A stretch of 64,000 nucleotides of DNA from Pogostemon cablin. Taxonomy: Eukaryota > Streptophyta > Magnoliopsida > Lamiales > Lamiaceae. The notes beneath the pieces were generated by a model. It did no database searches. It was not told the DNA's origin and saw only the letters and a list, made by a program, of their open reading frames with translations. The translations under genes and the position numbers were made by a program. Location of the stretch: assembly GCA_023678885.1 (NCBI GenBank), contig CM042993.1, positions 5,106,501 to 5,170,500 of the forward strand. Reading direction: 5' to 3'. Numbering within the stretch: position 1 is the first letter of the stretch; every line of letters starts with the position of its first letter. Of this stretch, positions 26,655 to 39,012 are shown piece after piece.

Positions 26655-27198
26655 ATATCAATTGGTCGGGTTTGGGGCGAGTACCTAACAACTCAGACTC
26701 GACCCGTTTTAAAATTGCTTGCTCCGAACACACTCCAAATCTGCACGAGTTTTATTACTTTTACACTGCCCCAAAACCAGACCCAAACGGAACGGGTCCG
26801 GCCCGACCCACTCTCATTTCTCTATTTTTTTTAAAGACATATGTGGCTGGAATTTTAATTACTCTCCACTTATAAATTAGTAACTCTCTACACTCCATCA
26901 TTTTTCATAGCTTCAAATAATAATTCATAAAAAATATAAAATTCAAAAAATAATAATAACCATAAAATTAGTAGTAAAGTATAGAATTTTAAAAGATTAT
27001 AAAATATAAATAATATAATATTTATATTTAGTTCGGGGCGGATATTCGCGTGGTTAAAGTAATAATACTTAGATCCTGTCCGTTTCAAAACGAGTTTGGG
27101 GGGACCCGCTCTGTCTCCAGTTCGGGGTGAGTTTGGGTCGATACAAATCGTGCGGGCTAGATGGATATTGGGGATCGGTTTCAAATTGACATCCTTAG
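26655..27198. mobile_element. Degenerate hAT-like element with GGGTCGG-type subterminal repeats
   Basis: Left TAAGAATATCAATTGGTCGGG and, inverted, right TAAGGATGTCAATTTGAAACC are related. Both subterminal zones are rich in GGGTCGGGT/GACCCG and GTTTGGGG-type words around an AT-rich centre. The plan matches 4933-5752 and 16347-16690. The 8-bp flanks do not match clearly, so the copy is old or my ends are a few bases off. Confidence 0.5.
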
Positions 27199-27476
27199 TA
27201 TAGACTCATGCAAATATATGTAGTTGATGGAAGATATACAAGGATACAAATCAATCAAATAATATAAGTTTGGATTGAGTCATTTCAAATCCAATGAATT
27301 TGAAAATGAGTGGATTTTAAATTCCTTAAATTTTAAATCAATTCATTTAAATTCCTCTGTTTGGATGAATTATAAATTTATAAAAGGATTTTCAAATTCA
27401 TTATCCAGCAATTATTTTTTAATTTTTAAAATAAAATTTTATATATAATAAATAGAAATAATGAAATTTTATTATA

Positions 27477-27690
27477 CTCCCTCCGTCCCCCAAAAGAAGG
27501 TCTTTTACTTTTTGACACGTAGATTAAGAAGTATTATTATTTAATGTGTAGTGGGTGGTTATATTAGTGAGAGTGTGAGCCCCATATTTTAATTGTATTA
27601 GTGGGAGTGTGTGAGTCCCATGTGTGTAAAAAATGAAAGAGAACAAAACTTAGAAATCCTAAGGATAGAGAACACCTAATTTCCATCCCT
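27477..27690. mobile_element. Stowaway-like MITE, right end decayed
   Basis: It begins CTCCCTCCGTCCCCCAAAAG, followed by family words AGATTAAGAAGTATTATTAT and GTGTGAGTCCCATGTGTGTA shared with 55785-56011. The right inverted end is not recognisable. Confidence 0.7.
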
Positions 27691-27850
27691 CAGCAAATCT
27701 CTGGTTAAATATATACTTACGATAGCTATCATATATTCATATTTGCCCCAAATTACACATTTCTTACATCAGGTTGATATATAAATGTTGTGTAAGTTGT
27801 TAACAATAATTGATTAACAGATTTCTTACACCATAGTCGTTTCTTCAAGA

Positions 27851-28195
27851 AGACCATGGCTAAAACCCAAAGAGTTAACATGGTCTTTCAGGAATTCCTT
27901 GTGCTTGTATTTTTTTTACCACAAATGCATACCCAAAGCTTGCCACAATTCTTCTTATGGGTTTGCCAGTCGATTTTCAAAGCGTAACACTTGCCACATT
28001 TACGACAAGAGTATGGCTTTGTTATACCGTGTTTTCTCCTGTAATGAACTTGCAATGTCCTGAATTCCCTGAGAGGTTTGGCATAGGTGATTTATGTTGT
28101 TCTTGCACCCTTCTTCACAGTATAAGCATGGAATTCCCACCATGGCTCTAGGTTGAGCTTGACTCCCTCGAAGAGAGTCAGGCCCATGACCCAAG
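27851..28195 (-). pseudogene. WIP-type C2H2 zinc-finger pseudogene
   Basis: The minus strand holds the C-terminal part of a WIP-domain zinc-finger protein (the TT1/NTT group of nuclear regulators). Pieces in order are [20 protein letters not shown] and [10 protein letters not shown] (about 28188-28090); [37 protein letters not shown] and [10 protein letters not shown] (about 28085-27920); and [19 protein letters not shown] (about 27911-27855). The three pieces are in different frames, so there are two frameshifts: one near 28090 and one in the A run at about 27912-27919. The N-terminal half is absent; the piece starts where the last exon of such genes is expected and abuts a repeat at 28197. 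Zinc-binding Cys/His are largely kept, so decay is recent or selection lasted long. Confidence 0.85.
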
Positions 28196-28825
28196 GATGT
28201 AAATATCAATATCGGTAAAAATATCAGTACTTCAAATTTATGGATATATCAATGAATATATTGAATATCGTTATCGATATTGGTAAAAATTTTAAAAATC
28301 ACGAAAACTTGAAAAAAAAGAAGAAAATTTAATTAATTAACTTTTTAATATATTATAACTAATTTTAATATATAAATACACTTTAAAATCTCAATAAAAC
28401 TTAGAACACATAATAAGCAAATCAATAACAACTGATGAGAGTGGAAATTCATGTATTTTCGGGTTCAATTGGATATTTCTTTGAGTGTATAATTACTATT
28501 ATTTGCACATATGTTAATACTTTGAATTATAATTGACTAAAAGGTGCTTGAGAGGTATTTTGTTGTATTTTGATAGGAAAAAAGATCAAGAACACAAAGT
28601 TGGAATGAAGGATGAATTCATACTACTTGCGAGCAAACAGACATCCACTTTTCATAATTTCTCTATTTCTGTGTGTTCTTTATATGAATAGAAAGTCCAG
28701 GAAGAGAGGATCGCGTGAGCACAAGAATCACTCAAATTAGAGGTCGGGTGAAGAAGTTATGCTCAAAACCGTAGAGTCGCGCAGGCTGCCGATGGACACA
28801 CGGCGCACACACGAGCAACGGGCAT

Positions 28826-30664
28826 ATATAGTCGGGATGACCAATTAAAGAATTTATCGAACCCAAAAGAGGAAGGTACTAGAGTTTAAGTGATCTCAAG
28901 TTTATCGTGATTTTATAAGGACGATCGAAAAGGAGGATAGATAAGCATGCAAATAAATGCAATGCAAGAAATAAAAGATAAAAGGAATGCAAAGATAAAT
29001 GGTGGGCTCCAAATGATGCAAGGATGAGATTAACAACAATCATGGCATAGATAATTAAGTAATTATGCAATTAATTCTAATCTCTCATGGACAAGACATA
29101 GAAGCGATCACTAATTCCACCTAAACTCTCTCTCGAGATGAATAGGATGTAGGCCCTCAACAAGGCTCCCAAAAGCACTTAAGATAGATACCATAGCGAA
29201 CACCTCCCACTAGGTACTAATTACTCTACGAGTTCTCTAACGAGGTACTAAATCATAGGCAATATTCCCTTTTAAGGTACTATGAATTCACTAATGGTTT
29301 AGGTCCTCTCACCTAATCAACCAATCTCTCGATTAAGTTAATCAAATGTTCTATCAAAGAATTCTCAATCTAGAATGATATATCTATCTCATTCTAAATT
29401 AATGCACATGAAGTGTATGATGAATTGATTCAATGAACTATCCTAAACACATAATTGATTTCTCAATCTAATCACATGTCCATGACAATTAATCACACAT
29501 ATCATCATATACATCAAGCAATCAACAATCAATGATATAAATAACACAAAGCCCATTCAAGATTAAAATCAAATTGCATAAAATTAAATTATCCAACACC
29601 AATCATGGAGCTAATCTCACAAAGGAGACTAGCCTCTCATAGTCACAAGGAATTCAACATAGACATTAAAATCCTTACAAACCATGATCAATCTATAAAG
29701 AAATGCAGAAAAATTATAATTAGATTCCCCCTTTGAAGTGCTTCAATGGAGATCTCCTTCTTCTTCTTGTGATCTCACTCTCCCTTGCTTCCTTGATCAC
29801 TTGGATGGTGGATTTGATGGAGGAGATCAAGTGTAGATGGATGGATGGTGAATGGATGAAGTTGATGGTGTGAAATGGAGGAAATGGTGTGTGATCTAAG
29901 TGTGCAGCTGAAACCCTTCGAAAAATCTCATCAAATATTGAACAATTGTGTATTTATACCCCTTGGGAAGATTCTAGAAGTTCTCTGATTTTTTTTATTT
30001 TTTTAATCGAGCTCGACTCGAGTTGCAAGTCGAGTTGGACCTTGCAACTCGAGTAAGCTCTCTGGACAATTTCTGAACCCCAACTCGACTCGAGTTGGCA
30101 ACTCGAGTTATACTTTGCAACTCGAGTAAGCTCACTGGACAAATTCTGATCTCTTGCTTGACTCACAGCTCGACTCAAGTTGTAAGTCGAGTTGGACCTT
30201 GCAACTCGAGTTGCAAGTCGAGTTGGACCTTGCAACTCGAGTTGGGTTGTTTTCAGCAGCACAGTCTCACCGTTTCGCGCATAACTTTCTTGTTTGGATC
30301 CCAGTTTGAGTGATTCTTATGCTCACTTGATCCTCTCTTCTGTGGCTTTCCAATCATGTATCACACGTCCAGTTTTGATCTCCAGACGAATACAAAAAAA
30401 TTACACAAGTTGGACGTGTATTTTTCAATATTTTGTTTTGGCTCGTTCTCCCTCGTTTCAACTCCGAATTGAGCTCCGCTTTTTCCTACGCCTTCCTTTA
30501 CACGTCTAGAATCCATTTTTACTTAAAAATCATATATTTAAGCTCATTCACATACATTTCTATAAAAACACAAAACACAACCAAATACACATACAAAACG
30601 GATAAAATAATACAAAAATGGACATAAAAAGATACTAAAATGTAGGTGAAAATATCACTCATCA
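28826..30664 (-). mobile_element. Second LTR of the same family inserted in reverse
   Basis: On the minus strand it starts TGATGAGTGATATTTTCACC at 30664, has GAAGAGAGGATCAAGTGAGC (the outer copy has GAAGAGAGGATCGCGTGAGC on the plus strand) and a TATAAATA at 29951-29958. Its U3 holds CTCGAG/TTGCAAGG repeats (30000-30245). The left boundary is uncertain: I place it near 28826 where the outer LTR's GC-rich sequence stops, but found no clean 5-bp duplication. Confidence 0.6.
30000..30245. repeat. Array of CTCGAG / TTGCAA palindromic words
   Basis: GAGTTGGACCTTGCAACTCG and close variants occur at about 30030, 30190 and 30220, with partial copies at about 30080-30130. They form dense inverted and direct repeats upstream of the inner LTR's TATA box. 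Confidence 0.85.
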
Positions 30665-30689
30665 GCGAGGACATACGTGGGGCTGATGT

Positions 30690-31015
30690 TGCACATTTTC
30701 CACCGTGTGAATGCTTCTTTTAGTCGTGTGAGAGCTCACTCATGGCCGTGTGAGACCTCTTAGCAGCCATGTGTGGAATCTTGTCACATGGTTGCTACCG
30801 TGTGACAACACACGATGCCATGTGAGGAGCTTTTCAAAGTCGTAGCTGCCAAAATCGAGATACTCGAAGCTGTGCATGAGGATCACGATGCCGTGTGAGA
30901 AAAATTGGCGCACGGGCGAGGTCGTGCGAGGGAATATTGACACACTGGCCGTGTGGGATGCCGTGCGACCCTCGCACTGGCCGTGTGAGGTGTCGTGCGC
31001 CAAGTTGTGCCCAAT
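30690..31015. repeat. Array of CCGTGTGA-type words in the outer LTR
   Basis: CCGTGTGA, TCGTGTGA, CCATGTGA, CCGTGCGA and close variants recur about a dozen times at irregular spacing. The array ends roughly 40 bp upstream of the LTR TATA box at 31059. Confidence 0.85.
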
Positions 31016-31058
31016 CCACGACACGTCACTTATTTTTGGGCCAGGTCCATTCCATTCC

Positions 31059-31066
31059 TATAAATA
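31059..31066 (+). promoter_or_regulatory. TATA box of the outer solo LTR
   Basis: TATAAATA in CTATAAATACTCC follows the CCGTGTGA array and precedes the region expected to be R/U5. Confidence 0.6.
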
Positions 31067-32690
31067 CTCCAGTTCTGAAACGAGAGAACATACACCATAT
31101 TCACGCCTACAGAGGCAGAACCCTGCCTTCACCCATCATCATCCACTGGAGAGACGATCGGAGTTGTTACTTAGATCGGAGATGGAGATTCCGACGGAGA
31201 TCGTAATTGAAGAGCCGGAGTCCTCCAAAAAGGATTATTTATCTTTAATTATTTATCTTTGTTATTTTAGAACAATGGTTAGGGTTTATTACATCTTTGT
31301 GATTTGCCCTCGTAATTCTATGGGCTAAGTTTCTTTGTTGGTAATGTTAGAGCGTTAATACATATTTGACTATGTGATTTAATTGCCCTAGACTTGGATT
31401 TATTATTCTGCAGATTGTTTATTTCCTTATTGAAGAGGATATTTTGAGACTTCATATTATTGTGTTTTTGAGTTTTGATTCCTTTAATTATTCTTGACGG
31501 TATCACTGATTGATAGTTAATATGATTCTTTATTTCTGCATAATAATTATTGTTTCTTGTGACAGTCTTAGGAGATTGACCTATAATACCTAAGAGTGTT
31601 AGACAATCAATTCGGAATATTAATTACTTGGTAAAACATCATTATTAGGTAATTGGTAAGGAGACAAAAGGGATTAACAATCGCGTACCTAGAAAGAGAA
31701 GTTTAATGCTCTAGCCTTTAATGGAATATAGCATGAAGTACCTATAGAGGGAGAGGGAGAGGGAGTTAATTTCTTATTGATCCTAGAATTTTTAGCTCAT
31801 TATAAGTGTTAGATCTTACCTGATCAAGGTGATTTAACTAGGCTTAGTGATCCTCTTATAAACGTCTGCAGGTACTTAATTTGGGTCTAGATAAATTAGT
31901 CACATAGTTAAGCTGTTTGCCCGAGCATTACCAATTCTTTATTCTTGAACTCTTAAATCGTATTCTCTTGTGTGATTTATTTTCTTTGCATTAGTTTAAT
32001 TATTTAATTTTACTTTTTATTAGTTAATTAATTATCTTCTCAAAAACCCCCGGATTTGTCTTGCATTTGAATTGTCATATAGAATTACTTATTAAATTTA
32101 AAACCTATCTCGTGAGAACGATATTTCACTTGGTCACGCGCACTACAATCAATCCCTTACACTTGAGGGTGAAAGAAAGTAGCGATCAACAACATATTTG
32201 AATAGTCTGGAGTTATACAATAATTATTTAATACATAATAACTAATACCAAAATGATGATCTATGAGGCTCAAATGTAAAATATGTCATGTCGTCTAGAT
32301 CAAAACAATATTGGTACCACCTTATCGAATTAGAGAAATTCTGAACATAGTTCTGAATGTGTAAGTAGCATGTTGTTCTATCGAATTAATTAAATGTAAA
32401 ACAATCTCACCATGAGATGGTTTCACGCAAGTGTTGTTTTTTCTTATTTTATTTTTAAAATTAAATATATTAATAACAAAAAATATATTTAGTTAGTAAA
32501 AGTAAAATAAAAAATTATTTTATTTTTTAAAATTATAGATAATTTTTTTATATTTTCGATATATCCTCGATATTTTGTCTATACTATATCGATATTTTCT
32601 TGATATATCTCGATTTCTAGAAAAATTTAAACAGTGAAAAATCGATATCGACATTTTAATCGATATTATAATATTGTTATGAGCTCTTAC

Positions 32691-34893
32691 TAAAACCCAT
32701 TGCCAATTTTGGTGGAAGAATTCTTACATAGCTCATGATAGTAACAAAGGAGTCAAAATTTGCTCGTTGGCAACTAATTGACTGCGTAGGCGATGACGTC
32801 ATCAAGAGTTGGAAATGCCCCTTTATGACAAAGTAGCTGAAGTCACCATGATGTGAATCTTTGTTCATATATACAGTTTCTTTTAATATTCCAACACCAA
32901 ATCTAATTTTTGAAACTTTGGGAAACACATGTACTACATATTTTAATGTGAAATCATGTACTTATATATCTAAACAAACACAATTTGCAAATAAGCAAGT
33001 TTTGTGTAAGAATAGAGTTTTATTTTTTATTTTTAGAAAAGAGTATATATAAAATTAATTTTGGTAGACAGAAAAAAATAAAAGCTGTAATTAATTTTAA
33101 TGACGGAGGAGTATTTAATTTTGACAGTAATAATGTAAAACTGAACTAAGATGCTATAATCATGAGCGTGACGCTTTTCAAATAGCGTATCATGATACTA
33201 TATATTTAGTTGTACTTCAAAACTTATTCAAATATACGAATTTGGATCAAATTTAAACGTTTTTTTTTTCTTATCACTGTTAATATTTGACAAAATTTAA
33301 CTATATATAAGGCTGTAAAATGTATTCATATGAGACCAAATTATAATATGTGTGTGGGCGAATGTACTTATATTTGAAAGATTAGAAAAAAAACTTTAAT
33401 ATGAATAATTTAGAAAACGAAGTTAAATTTATTTTATAGTTATGAGATTTGATTGTATAGAACAATTTCATAATATGCTTTATGTACAAGAGATTGGCAA
33501 GTTTCATTTTCCCACATAAGAAATTTTTACTTTTCTGCATGATAAATTATTATTTTTTATGAATGTACTTTTTGTTATACCGTAAGTTTTTGAATAATAA
33601 TGGATCACTTTACAGAAAAATATATAATTTGTATGAAAAAAAATACTATGGTATTATTAATTCCATTTCAAATTAATTTCTTGAAAAACAATTATGCTCT
33701 TAATTATATAGTTCACCTCACTAATACTAATTTGTTTCACAAAATACCCTTCATGAGATTTTTTTATTATTATTATTTTTATACTAGGATAAGAGGTAAG
33801 TAATGAGAGAGATCCAAAAACAATGAGTGTTGGCCTAATTAATATAAGTAGTAAATACTAAATATGCAAATATTATGGAAAAAGTAGAAAACGTAGTGGA
33901 ATAGTGAGATGGATTATTATTATTATAGAAAAGAAAAGAATATAATCTCATCTAATGATTGTTTGGAAAAGGGATTGTATACAAAGTGGGGGTTGGCAAA
34001 TATACTACGTATAGTCCCCCGACAAAAAGAGCGTGAGGGTTGGCAAATTAATTTGGGTTATATTTATTTTATTTATCTAAATATTAATTTAAAGATGACA
34101 TTTTAGCCACAACATCTTTATGGCTCCTCTTGTGCAACAATCCCAATTGATCCAATTATGAATAGGAAAAATTATCATGTTATATCGTAATAAGGATATT
34201 GGTACTTTAATTTTCTATTTTATGTTTATCAACATTAATATACTTATAATGCATATTAGCTAGTAATTAATTATTTGAAAGAGGGACACTAGATTGTTTT
34301 TTTTCAATTGCTAGTTAGTAATTGAGTTGGTCTTATTAATTTGCAATATGTAAAACAAATATTTTTCAATTCCATGTCGTAATCATGATGCAGAATGGAT
34401 ATGGACTATATATGCAGAGTTTAATTTTGTGTTTATTAATCTATTTTTGTTCATAATTCTTTAGAATTAATTTCACCAATAATAAGTAAAGCGTTGAATC
34501 CATAATGCCACAATTTAATTTCTAATTTAATATAATTTTTGAAGTGGTATTCTATATAAATATTACAAACACATTTAGCATTGTAAAGCTTGAAATAAAA
34601 AAGTATGGAGTAATCCATTCGTATTTTAGAAGTTTTTATACTGAACTAATTTTTGAAATATTATAATATTTTTTATATTAAATAAATTATAAAGTATATT
34701 ATGTGTATTAGGTAGATGTGATTTTTTTATAAATAAAGTGTATAAAAAATTATATATATATATATTAATCTTTTTAAAAAGTAAAAGATTTTGTGAAACA
34801 AACTAAATATTGAAATTTTTTTAATATGGAAGGGAGTATATAAATGAGGTATTCTTTTGTGAGATAGCTCGATTCATTATTAAAATATGCTTA
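32691..34893. other. Gene-free AT-rich stretch
   Basis: I see no recognisable exon, RNA gene or complete transposon here. Confidence 0.5.
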
Positions 34894-34902
34894 TTATATA
34901 AA

Positions 34903-35256
34903 GGCTAAATATAGTGTGCACCCGGGTGCACACGAAGCTTCGTGTGCACCCACGTACAAATATAAGCAAAAACATATACAAATATGAGTAAAAATGTATA
35001 CAATTTAATTGTTAATTTTTTTAATAAAAAATTGAGTGTAAAAAAATGTACAATTATTAAAATACATGTATACACTATTGAATAGAAAGTTATACAATAT
35101 GAATGCTTATTTTTTTAATGAAAAACTTAGTGTGAAAAAAGTATACAATTATTACAAAACACGTATACAAAAGAGAATAACATGTATACAAAATAGAATA
35201 AAAAGTTATACAAATATGGGTGCAAGGGTGCACCCGTGTGCACCTAATATACACTC
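34903..35256. mobile_element. MULE-like MITE with 9-bp TSD and GGTGCAC ends
   Basis: TTATATAAA flanks both sides (34894-34902, 35257-35265), the 9-bp length typical of Mutator-like elements. The ends GGCTAAATATAGTGTGCACC and, inverted, GAGTGTATATTAGGTGCACA are imperfect inverted repeats that continue into GGGTGCAC words. The centre repeats TATACAA/ATACAATTATTA words and is non-coding. The duplicated sequence is AT-only, so chance is not excluded. Confidence 0.6.
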
Positions 35257-37116
35257 TTATATAAATAAGATATAATTAAAATATATCAATAATAAATCAT
35301 ATTATAATATTTTAAAATCATACTTTAATTTATCATTTACTTTAAACAACATACAATTATTAAGTATATTTTTTATATATAATGAAATTACCTTGACACG
35401 TCTCACATGCCATCTCCTAACGTATCAAGAGAGTTTTTCTATATAAATAGAGAGAGAAGAAATAAAACTTGATAAAGTAAAGGACATGTACATATTGGGG
35501 CGGTTGCCAAATCATAAGGGGCTTGGTTTCCCCATGCGCCAATATTTCTTACTGTTTAAGTGGATGATGGGCCCTACCTCTTTCTTCTACTTCTTAATTT
35601 TCACTTTTTCCTACAATATTTATATTATCCAGAAAAAAAGTTTTTTTTTTTAAATTTAATCAAATATTTAGTTGAAAATTTTCTGTTGGAATTTTAATGT
35701 TTCCTTATCGTGAATCCTTGTGCAAGCTCTATATTCGAATGTGTGGATGCACAAATTGCATCCACGTATATATATATGTTCTAAAAAAGCATAGTGTTAG
35801 AAATGATTTTACTATATACTCCATTAACAACCACATTTTCAGGACAACTCACCATAGCCCCTAATGTATGTATTGCTGACGTTCACAATCTTTTTGACCT
35901 AATTCGTCTCTTTCAATTTCATTTCATGCAAAAAAAAAAAAAAATCAAGAGAATCTATCTCCCATAAACCCTATTTATTTTAAATTTATAAAAACATATA
36001 CTATACCTTTCAAAAAATTTAAAGCATAAATAAATGTTAAATGTTAAGAATATAATAAAATATAAATTATTAGTGTTTACAAGTGTGTTTGACAATAATT
36101 TTAACCCATTACATTTTTAAATTAACTTATAAATTTCAAATTGCATCGGTGCATGCTATATGTACCAAAGACTGTTTTTTATGGGTGTTCATTTGATTTC
36201 TATTTTTTATGGGTGTTCATTTGATTTCATTAAAAATTAATATGTTAAAAATAATTACATTTTCTAAATGAAAATCAGATAGTTCAGGATATTACAGGGT
36301 GCAAACATTGATATTTTAAGTGGCAAATCATTTGGTGAGATGGTGAAATATAGTAATTAGATATAGATAGGTTGTAAACTTTACTTAAATTATAGTATGA
36401 AATATTCTATGCACTCACCAAATTATCTTTTGAATAAATTAATGCAGGTTGACCGTCACAAGTGGATAAAGTTATATAAAATATATATATCAATCATAAA
36501 TAATATTCTCTCCGGTCAATTACAATTACAAGATAGTCGTTTGATTTTTATGCGTAGATTAAAAAATATTATTATATGTGTAGTACGTAATTGTATTAGA
36601 AGGAAGTGGTGGACATGTGGTGTACCTTTTAATTAAATAGAAAATATGAATACCTTTGAAATGTACGCTCAAAATGATAAAATTGATACTTTGTAACTGA
36701 TTTTATTAAAATAAATTTATCATTCATAAAATGATAATTTTTATAATAAAAATCGATATTCAATTATTGAGAAGAGATAATAGTATAATAATTATCGAGA
36801 TGGAGTTGAAAAGTATTTAGAACCTACAAAGTCATGATAAGAACATTAAATCTCAAATGCAAAATTGAAAAACGAAATTGAGTAAAATAAGTATATAAAA
36901 TTAGGAATTTTATCAAATCGAGAATCTGAAAAATAGGTAAATTATCAATTCGAGGCCTGAATTATTTTTTCTATCAATTCGAGATCTGAAATATGTAAAA
37001 CTATCAATTTAAAATCTGGATTTAGGAAAATGTTAAGTACTAAATGGTATGCAAAAATAAGTTCGATCGATGTATACAAGATGATTAATTTACTTTCATT
37101 TATTTATATATCCATC

Positions 37117-37120
<4 letters not shown>

Positions 37121-37193
<73 letters not shown>
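37121..37193. repeat. (AT)n microsatellite
   Basis: About 36 AT units. Confidence 0.97.
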
Positions 37194-37197
<4 letters not shown>

Positions 37198-37386
37198 AAC
37201 CTTTATCTCTTCCACCACTCTATGAGTTTCTACAATGTTCTTCAACATTCTTAGGTGTAATCTTAATAAGGACTGTGGAGGGGCATTTTGCTATTGGGGC
37301 ACTTTGTACTCAATGACCAATTGAATATTCCTACTTGTTTCAATTATGTTTTTAACACGTCACTCATATTTTTTCTTCACTTTATA

Positions 37387-37389
<3 letters not shown>

Positions 37390-37445
<56 letters not shown>
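37390..37445. repeat. (AT)n microsatellite
   Basis: About 28 TA units. Confidence 0.97.
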
Positions 37446-37448
<3 letters not shown>

Positions 37449-38174
37449 TGAGTTAAGTTGTTAAGATTGGGAAGAATGTGGCTTTGTGTTTTATTTGTGG
37501 GGTTGGAGGGTTTGGTGGATATATAATATTTGGCATTTGAGTTGCAATAAAGAAAAGAGACTTTTAGAATGGAATTCAACCCATAATTTCTATTGGTTGA
37601 GTTATTTTTTGGTCATATATCATTATCATTGGAGCATTACCTTAATAGGGCAGGAATGAGATTTTCAAACTTCAACAGTATAAATGGTAAATTTGGAATG
37701 TGAAATATACAAGTGAATGCTCATATTATTTGTTACACGTTTATGGAGATTAAATATATGCTTTCGTATTTGTTTATGAATAGTTCAGATATTATTATTA
37801 TTTTTTATTAATTGATTATCATTTTTTATTAAAAATGTTATTACTGTTTATCCTTCTTATGAAAGTAATTCTGTAAGAATGTCTCACACAAAACTTTGTT
37901 TTTATCGTATACATATAAAGAGTGTTTGATCCATTCAAATTATTAGATGGGTTAATAAGCCTAGAATATGAAAGACAATGAATGAATATTAGGATTGCCT
38001 TAATTTTTATGGCATGACATTCTAGAGGATTTTCATATGCTTTCAAGTTGATAAATTAATGAATCAACCGTATAACAAAATAACCATTGAAATTTAATAA
38101 CAAATGTTTGAATACATTAAAAAAATAAATTATTTTTGTTTCAACTTTAATTTCACACTTTCTTTTAAAACATA

Positions 38175-38425
38175 CTCCCTTCGTCCCGCATTAACGTTTA
38201 TATTTATATTTTGCATGTAGATTAAGAGATATAATATTTTGATGTGTAGTAAGGTGAGAAAAATAATATTTTATGTGAAATGTGGTAGTTGTATTAGTGT
38301 GTTGTGTTAGTCCTACATGTAATAATTAATTAACTTGTATGGGTTTAATTTGACAAAAAAGGAAGTGTAAACCTCAACATGTAATAACTCAAAATGGAAA
38401 ACGTAAACCTTAACGCAGGACAGAG
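38175..38425. mobile_element. Stowaway-like MITE, diverged
   Basis: It starts CTCCCTTCGTCCCGCATTAA and ends TTAACGCAGGACAGAG before TA. The interior has AGATTAAGAGATATAATATT and related family words. Confidence 0.75.
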
Positions 38426-38663
38426 TAATTATCTTTTCAATAGATGAGATATAGAATGTAATTGATAATGATGTTCAGTAGAACGAGGCTTCGTATGAGA
38501 ATTAAATATTTTCTTGGGCTTCCTACTCCCAATTTCAAAAGGCCCAAGTTATAGGTGAGAAGCCCACTTATAGGCCCAATAAATAAATGAATTCCAAATG
38601 AAACTGCAGCCTAATATTTGAGGCGTACAAATGGGCTTTAACTAAAATCTTTATGGTATGTAC

Positions 38664-38930
38664 TAACCACACCTCTCATTTTACTTAATAGACCAAGTCA
38701 AAGGTCAACTTTTGTTGAAATATCAAAATTACCCTTTTAATTTTAAGAAAATCACAAATATGTCATTACTCAATACACCCATATTTTTTTACTTAATACA
38801 CCCAAAAGTCAAAAAGTCAATGTTTGACCGAAAAAATCAAAATTTAGGGCTAAAATTTTCTAGAAAATTACAGAATTGCCATTATGATTATAAAACCCTT
38901 TTAATCCCTATATTCGTTCCGCTTTCGATT
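38664..38930 (+). repeat. Left arm of a diverged inverted repeat around the pararetrovirus
   Basis: This flank resembles the reverse complement of 55035-55300. Shared stretches in order are TTTTActTAATA (TTTTATTTAATA on the right), TCAAAATTACCC-like, ATACACCC, ACAGAATTGCCATT (ACAATTTTGCCATT) and TTTTAATCCC. It begins about 270 bp before the viral primer site. It may be an arm of a MITE/MULE-like element or of a host inverted duplication. Confidence 0.45.
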
Positions 38931-38936
38931 TAAAAA

Positions 38937-38949
38937 TGATATCAGAGCC
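38937..38949 (+). promoter_or_regulatory. Pararetroviral tRNA-Met primer-binding site
   Basis: TGATATCAGAGCC differs at one base from the TGGTATCAGAGCC primer site shared by caulimovirids. It sits at the left edge of the viral block, the conventional zero point of these genomes. Confidence 0.8.
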
Positions 38950-39012
38950 CTAAATTTATTTATTTATGAATGGAAAATTTATTATAAACTTATTTATTAC
39001 TTAACGAGAGGA

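Larger units (their letters stand above)
28433..32188 (+). mobile_element. Solo LTR (Ty3/gypsy-type), itself interrupted
   Basis: It starts TGATGAGAGTGGAAATTC and ends GAAAGTAGCGATCA, and is flanked by ACAAC on both sides (28428-28432, 32189-32193). Without the inner insertion (about 28826-30664) it is about 1.9 kb. A TATA box TATAAATA lies at 31059-31066, and the U3 region has many CCGTGTGA-type words. The R/U5 side has CGTGAGAACGAT and CACTTGGTCACGCG. No second LTR and no internal domain follow, so the structure is a solo LTR left by unequal recombination. The short reading frames inside it are not genes. Confidence 0.75.
28197..32690. mobile_element. Old element with ATATCG subterminal inverted repeats, split by a solo LTR
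   Basis: Left GATGTAAATATCAATATCGG (28197) and right, inverted, ATAATATCGATTAAAATGTC (about 32675) are related. Both edges are rich in ATATCGAT-type words (28197-28300, 32565-32680). The solo LTR at 28433-32188 interrupts it. No target duplication was found, so the hAT-like assignment comes only from its resemblance in plan to 4933-5752. Confidence 0.4.
35266..38174. other. Gene-free AT-rich region with microsatellites
   Basis: It holds a TATATAAATAG motif at about 35441 with no gene behind it, a 27-bp tandem duplication (about 36176-36229, TATGGGTGTTCATTTGATTT), a degenerate Stowaway-like segment (about 36505-36705), two (AT)n tracts and a relative of the 7570-7885 repeat at about 37920-38040. 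Confidence 0.5.

Noticed and set aside
28822..28830. Exact left border and target duplication of the inner LTR
   Set aside because: Several candidate borders were tried; none gives a 5-bp match to GCGAG at 30665, so only an approximate border is reported.
30000..30245. CTCGAG/TTGCAA repeats as a CRISPR-like array
   Set aside because: Repeats are irregular, partly inverted, inside a plant LTR, with no spacers of constant length.
30876..31328. 150-codon open frame
   Set aside because: It lies over the CCGTGTGA array, TATA box and R region of the solo LTR; no domain is seen.
35435..35460. TATATAAATAG as a gene promoter
   Set aside because: No exon or open frame follows on the plus strand within several hundred bases.
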